Below, piece by piece: positions 6,262 to 8,730 of a stretch of 8,730 nt of DNA. Positions within the stretch are counted from its first letter, which is position 1; the number at the start of each line of letters is the position of its first letter. The DNA is from an uncultured Planctomycetaceae bacterium (GTDB lineage Bacteria > Planctomycetota > Planctomycetia > Pirellulales > UBA1268), in the NCBI GenBank assembly GCA_903958265.1, contig CAJBSQ010000236.1, forward strand, positions 1 to 8,730, written 5' to 3'. The position numbers and the translations under genes are program-made. Below the pieces are notes generated by a model, which did not search any database, was not told the origin of the DNA, and was given only the letters and a program-made list of their open reading frames with translations.

Positions 6262-6863
6262 CGGTTCACACGGAGTTCGGGCTCAGCCTCGAGCTGCTTG
6301 CGGCGGTTGGCATAGCGGATGATGAAATCCGCATTCGTGCCGGGGGCCACGACACCCGTGTCGAAGGCCCTGGTGGGCACGGCGAACGGCCCATGCAGCG
6401 TCGAGCCCCGCACCCACTGCAGCCAGCGGCGGTCGGGAGCCAGGCCGAAGAACATCCGGGCCTCGGGTGTCGCCTGAATGAAGTCGCGGGGCACGGCCGC
6501 CGTGTGGAGCGTCGTGGCCGTGAAGCAGACCACGATCCAGGCAGTGGCCGCGGCGACGACCGGGCAGCCGAACATCTCCACCGGCTTGCGGAACTTGACC
6601 TTCGTGCGGGAGACGCGGTCGCTCACCTCCCGGAGCGTCAGCAGGATCAGGGCGAACAGCCCCCAGATGCAGATGAGGTCGAGCAGGTAGTCGTAGCTCT
6701 TCAGCCGCGGCTGAAGGAGGGCCACGGCCCACTCGAACCAGGCGGTGGCAAACGTGGCGGCCGCCAGCACGTTCAAGAACATGATGGCCGAACTCCACAG
6801 GCCCTCGCGCCACAGGGCGAAGGTCACCACGACGAACAGGGCCAGCAACGCCAGGCTGATCAT
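6258..6863 (-). CDS. CvpA-like integral membrane protein
   Basis: The 201-residue product has four likely membrane segments: about 3-17, 23-50, 58-78 and 98-120. Between the third and fourth is a basic cytoplasmic-type stretch (83-94, RVSRTKVKFRKP). The pattern resembles the CvpA (colicin V production) family, including VTFALWREGLW near the start and the later MFFGLAPDRRWLQW at 137-150. The C-terminal 80 residues are soluble and charged. CvpA proteins are inner-membrane proteins tied to colicin V export and envelope stress; their biochemical role is not established. The start at 6863 is chosen because ATG overlaps the stop of the upstream ATPase gene (ATGA) and is preceded by AAGGGGGG (6880-6873 on this strand), 9 bases away. 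The frame stays open further upstream, but that part is antiparallel noise in the ATPase gene. The family call is moderate; the membrane topology is clear. Confidence 0.8.
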   Translation of the reverse strand: MISLALLALFVVVTFALWREGLWSSAIMFLNVLAAATFATAWFEWAVALLQPRLKSYDYLLDLICIWGLFALILLTLREVSDRVSRTKVKFRKPVEMFGCPVVAAATAWIVVCFTATTLHTAAVPRDFIQATPEARMFFGLAPDRRWLQWVRGSTLHGPFAVPTRAFDTGVVAPGTNADFIIRYANRRKQLEAEPELRVNR

Positions 6864-8713
6864 TTCTTTTCGCCCCCCTTGGGCTTGGCGGCTACGACCG
6901 GCGGCGGCTGCTGCGGCTGGGCCGCCACGAACACCCGCTGGACCTCCTCCATCGACGTCACGCCCTCGAGCACCAGCGCCATGCCCGCCTCGCGGAGCGG
7001 CTTCATGCCGTCCTGCATCGCCGCCTTGCGAACGGTCGCTGCGTCGGTGCCGGCGGCCAAGGCCTTGCGGACGGTGGGCCCGCTGGCGAGTTCGAAGATC
7101 GCCGCCCGCCCCAGGTAGCCGGTGCCTCCGCAGAGCCGGCAGCCGTGCTCGGAGGGCTTGCGGAGATGAGGGAGCTGCTCGAGCGTGAGCTTGAGCCGGG
7201 CGAGCAGTTCGGGGGGCGGTGGATACTCCTCGCGGCACTTCGGGCAGAGCTTGCGGATGAGCCGCTGCGAGACGGAGCCGACGAGCGTGGTGGCGAGGAG
7301 CTGCGGAGGCACGCCGCAGGCCAGGATGCGGGCCACGGCGTCGATCGCGTCGGTGGCCTTGAGGCTCATGACCACGAACTTGTCGTCGCCAGCGAGTTCG
7401 ACGAGCTTCGTGACGAGCGCCTTGTCGCGGATGTCGCGGGTGACGATCACGTTGGGGTAGGTCCGCAGCACTCCCTCGAGTGCCGCCAGTGGCGTGACGC
7501 CCGTCCGGGCATCATACGGCACCGGTTTGACATTCTGGATCTCCCGCGCGGGCGCTGCGGCATCCTCGATCGAGATGAAGTCGCGGAGCAGCCGATCGGC
7601 CGACTGCACGAGGAGATCGAACGTGGTCGTCAGGCCGGAGCCCGCCGGTGCGGAGACGAGGATCAGCCCCTTCTCGACGGCGGTCAGGCCGACGAGTTTC
7701 TCGGCGAGCGGCTGCGGCATCCCCAAATCGGGCAGCTTTTTGAAGATCGTGCCCGGAGGATCGAGCTGCACCACGAGCTGTTCGCCGGCGGCCTGACGGC
7801 GGGAGGAAAGCCGGCAGTTGCGGGGCTTGCCATCGACCTGCAGCAGGAAGGGGGAGGCCTTGGCGTCGCGGGCCGCCGGCGGCAGGCCGCAGAGCGTCTT
7901 GAGCACCGCCACCACCGCCTGACCCACCTCGAGGCTCGACGTGGGTGCCTCGACCCACGACTCCCTCTCTCGGCGGCTCTTCGGCGGCTGGCGGACCTTC
8001 GGCTTTTCCCAGACACCGTCGACCTCGTGCCGCACGCCCATGCCGGCCGGGTCGAGATCGATCACCATCGTGCCGGCCCGGGCCATCACGGCCGCGAGCA
8101 TGGTCTTGCGGGCCTCTTCGAAGCCGGGCAGCTTCGCGGCCGCCTCGATCCGGGCCGAATTCTCCGCGGCATCCTTGCCGCCGACGGCGGCGAGCTCCAC
8201 CTTCGGAATCAGGTCGCCCTCGTCGAAGTCGGTGTCGATCTCGATGCCGAAGGGGGCGAGCAGCCTCGCCAGGATTCGCCGACCGTGGCCGACGGTGAGG
8301 ATTCGCTCCGACGGTGGCAGGGCCTTGTTGCGGATCAAGGCGTAGGTCACGAAGGGCGCAATCCAGGCGACGATCATCACGGCGAGGCCGCCGAGCACCG
8401 ACGGGATCCACCAGGCGAGAATCGCCGCCAGAAACATCGGCAGCCCGCAGACCATGCCCCAGAACGCCGGCGTAAACTTATGCTTGGTCGCGTCGCGGGA
8501 AACCCAGTCGACCGTTCGCATCCAGCCAAGCACGCAGACCCACCAGCACACTGCCGGCACGATCGCCAGGCCGCCTCCGGTGCCCCGGCCATCCCAGTCT
8601 TGCGGGAACTGGAGAGGCCAGCCGGCGGCGTCGTCGGCCCGCACGGCCGCCGCCGACGCGACCGACACGGCGACCACGGCTGCCCGTTGAAGGCGTCGCC
8701 ACAGGCTCCCCAT
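6860..8713 (-). CDS. Membrane-anchored, motif-degenerate GspE/PilB-like secretion ATPase homologue
   Basis: The 617-residue product (numbered from the ATG at 8713) starts with a signal-like segment (4-27) and three further hydrophobic stretches (48-66, 84-104, 106-127), unusual for this normally soluble family. A PilB/GspE-like region begins near 222 (DPAGMGVRHEVDGVW). The ATPase core is recognisable but altered. Walker A reads APAGSGLT at 355-362, with Leu361 where lysine is expected. Asp-box IED is kept at 382-384. The Walker B region reads VIVTRDIRD (422-430), with Arg-Asp for the usual Gly-Glu. The His box LHTN is replaced by LKAT (451-454). The zinc tetracysteine is intact (Cys490, Cys493, Cys525, Cys528). 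It likely belongs to the type II secretion/type IV pilus ATPase family but may not hydrolyse ATP. GGGG at 8724-8721 lies 7 bases before the ATG; a GTG at 8716 is an alternative, and the frame is open to the window edge, so the true start could lie outside. Confidence 0.85.
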   Translation of the reverse strand: MGSLWRRLQRAAVVAVSVASAAAVRADDAAGWPLQFPQDWDGRGTGGGLAIVPAVCWWVCVLGWMRTVDWVSRDATKHKFTPAFWGMVCGLPMFLAAILAWWIPSVLGGLAVMIVAWIAPFVTYALIRNKALPPSERILTVGHGRRILARLLAPFGIEIDTDFDEGDLIPKVELAAVGGKDAAENSARIEAAAKLPGFEEARKTMLAAVMARAGTMVIDLDPAGMGVRHEVDGVWEKPKVRQPPKSRRERESWVEAPTSSLEVGQAVVAVLKTLCGLPPAARDAKASPFLLQVDGKPRNCRLSSRRQAAGEQLVVQLDPPGTIFKKLPDLGMPQPLAEKLVGLTAVEKGLILVSAPAGSGLTTTFDLLVQSADRLLRDFISIEDAAAPAREIQNVKPVPYDARTGVTPLAALEGVLRTYPNVIVTRDIRDKALVTKLVELAGDDKFVVMSLKATDAIDAVARILACGVPPQLLATTLVGSVSQRLIRKLCPKCREEYPPPPELLARLKLTLEQLPHLRKPSEHGCRLCGGTGYLGRAAIFELASGPTVRKALAAGTDAATVRKAAMQDGMKPLREAGMALVLEGVTSMEEVQRVFVAAQPQQPPPVVAAKPKGGEKK

Positions 8714-8730
8714 CACGACACCCCGATGCC

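Noticed and set aside
6864..7238. N-terminal extension of the CvpA-like gene
   Set aside because: This part is Arg/Gly-rich and lies inside the ATPase gene in another frame; the ATGA overlap and AAGGGGGG site support the ATG at 6863.

Overview
The window is 8.7 kb of very GC-rich, densely coding bacterial DNA with seven protein genes, no RNA genes and no visible mobile elements. The best guess for the host is a planctomycete, possibly of the Pirellulales. The basis is recalled family style rather than any search: a secreted thioredoxin/trypsin-like fusion with long Ala/Pro linkers, a degenerate GspE-like ATPase beside a CvpA-like membrane protein, and a small membrane protein resembling DUF4190 proteins.

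Layout. Positions 5-1744 (minus) encode an exported protein with an N-terminal thioredoxin domain and a trypsin-like serine protease domain. A 214-base divergent intergenic region (1745-1958) separates it from metG (1959-4052, plus), a methionyl-tRNA synthetase with a C-terminal tRNA-binding domain. After a 90-base gap holding a perfect TATAAT box come a universal stress protein (4143-4601) and epmA (4618-5568), the lysyl-tRNA-synthetase-like enzyme that modifies elongation factor P. These two are 16 bases apart and probably cotranscribed.

The right part is a minus-strand operon read from the right edge leftwards: a membrane-anchored, motif-degenerate type II secretion/type IV pilus ATPase homologue (6860-8713), a CvpA-like membrane protein (6258-6863) and a DUF4190-like membrane protein (5572-6261). 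Both junctions are 4-base start/stop overlaps (ATGA, then GTGA), so translational coupling is likely. This operon converges on epmA with only three bases between the two stop codons.

How the genes fit together. metG and epmA both serve translation (Met-tRNA charging; EF-P modification), with the stress protein between them. The three-gene operon looks like an inner-membrane assembly whose ATPase homologue has lost the Walker A lysine and other nucleotide-handling residues, so it may act structurally. The points most worth a second look are an in-frame ATG with a strong Shine-Dalgarno inside metG that could yield a free tRNA-binding domain, the degenerate secretion ATPase operon, and the thioredoxin-protease fusion.
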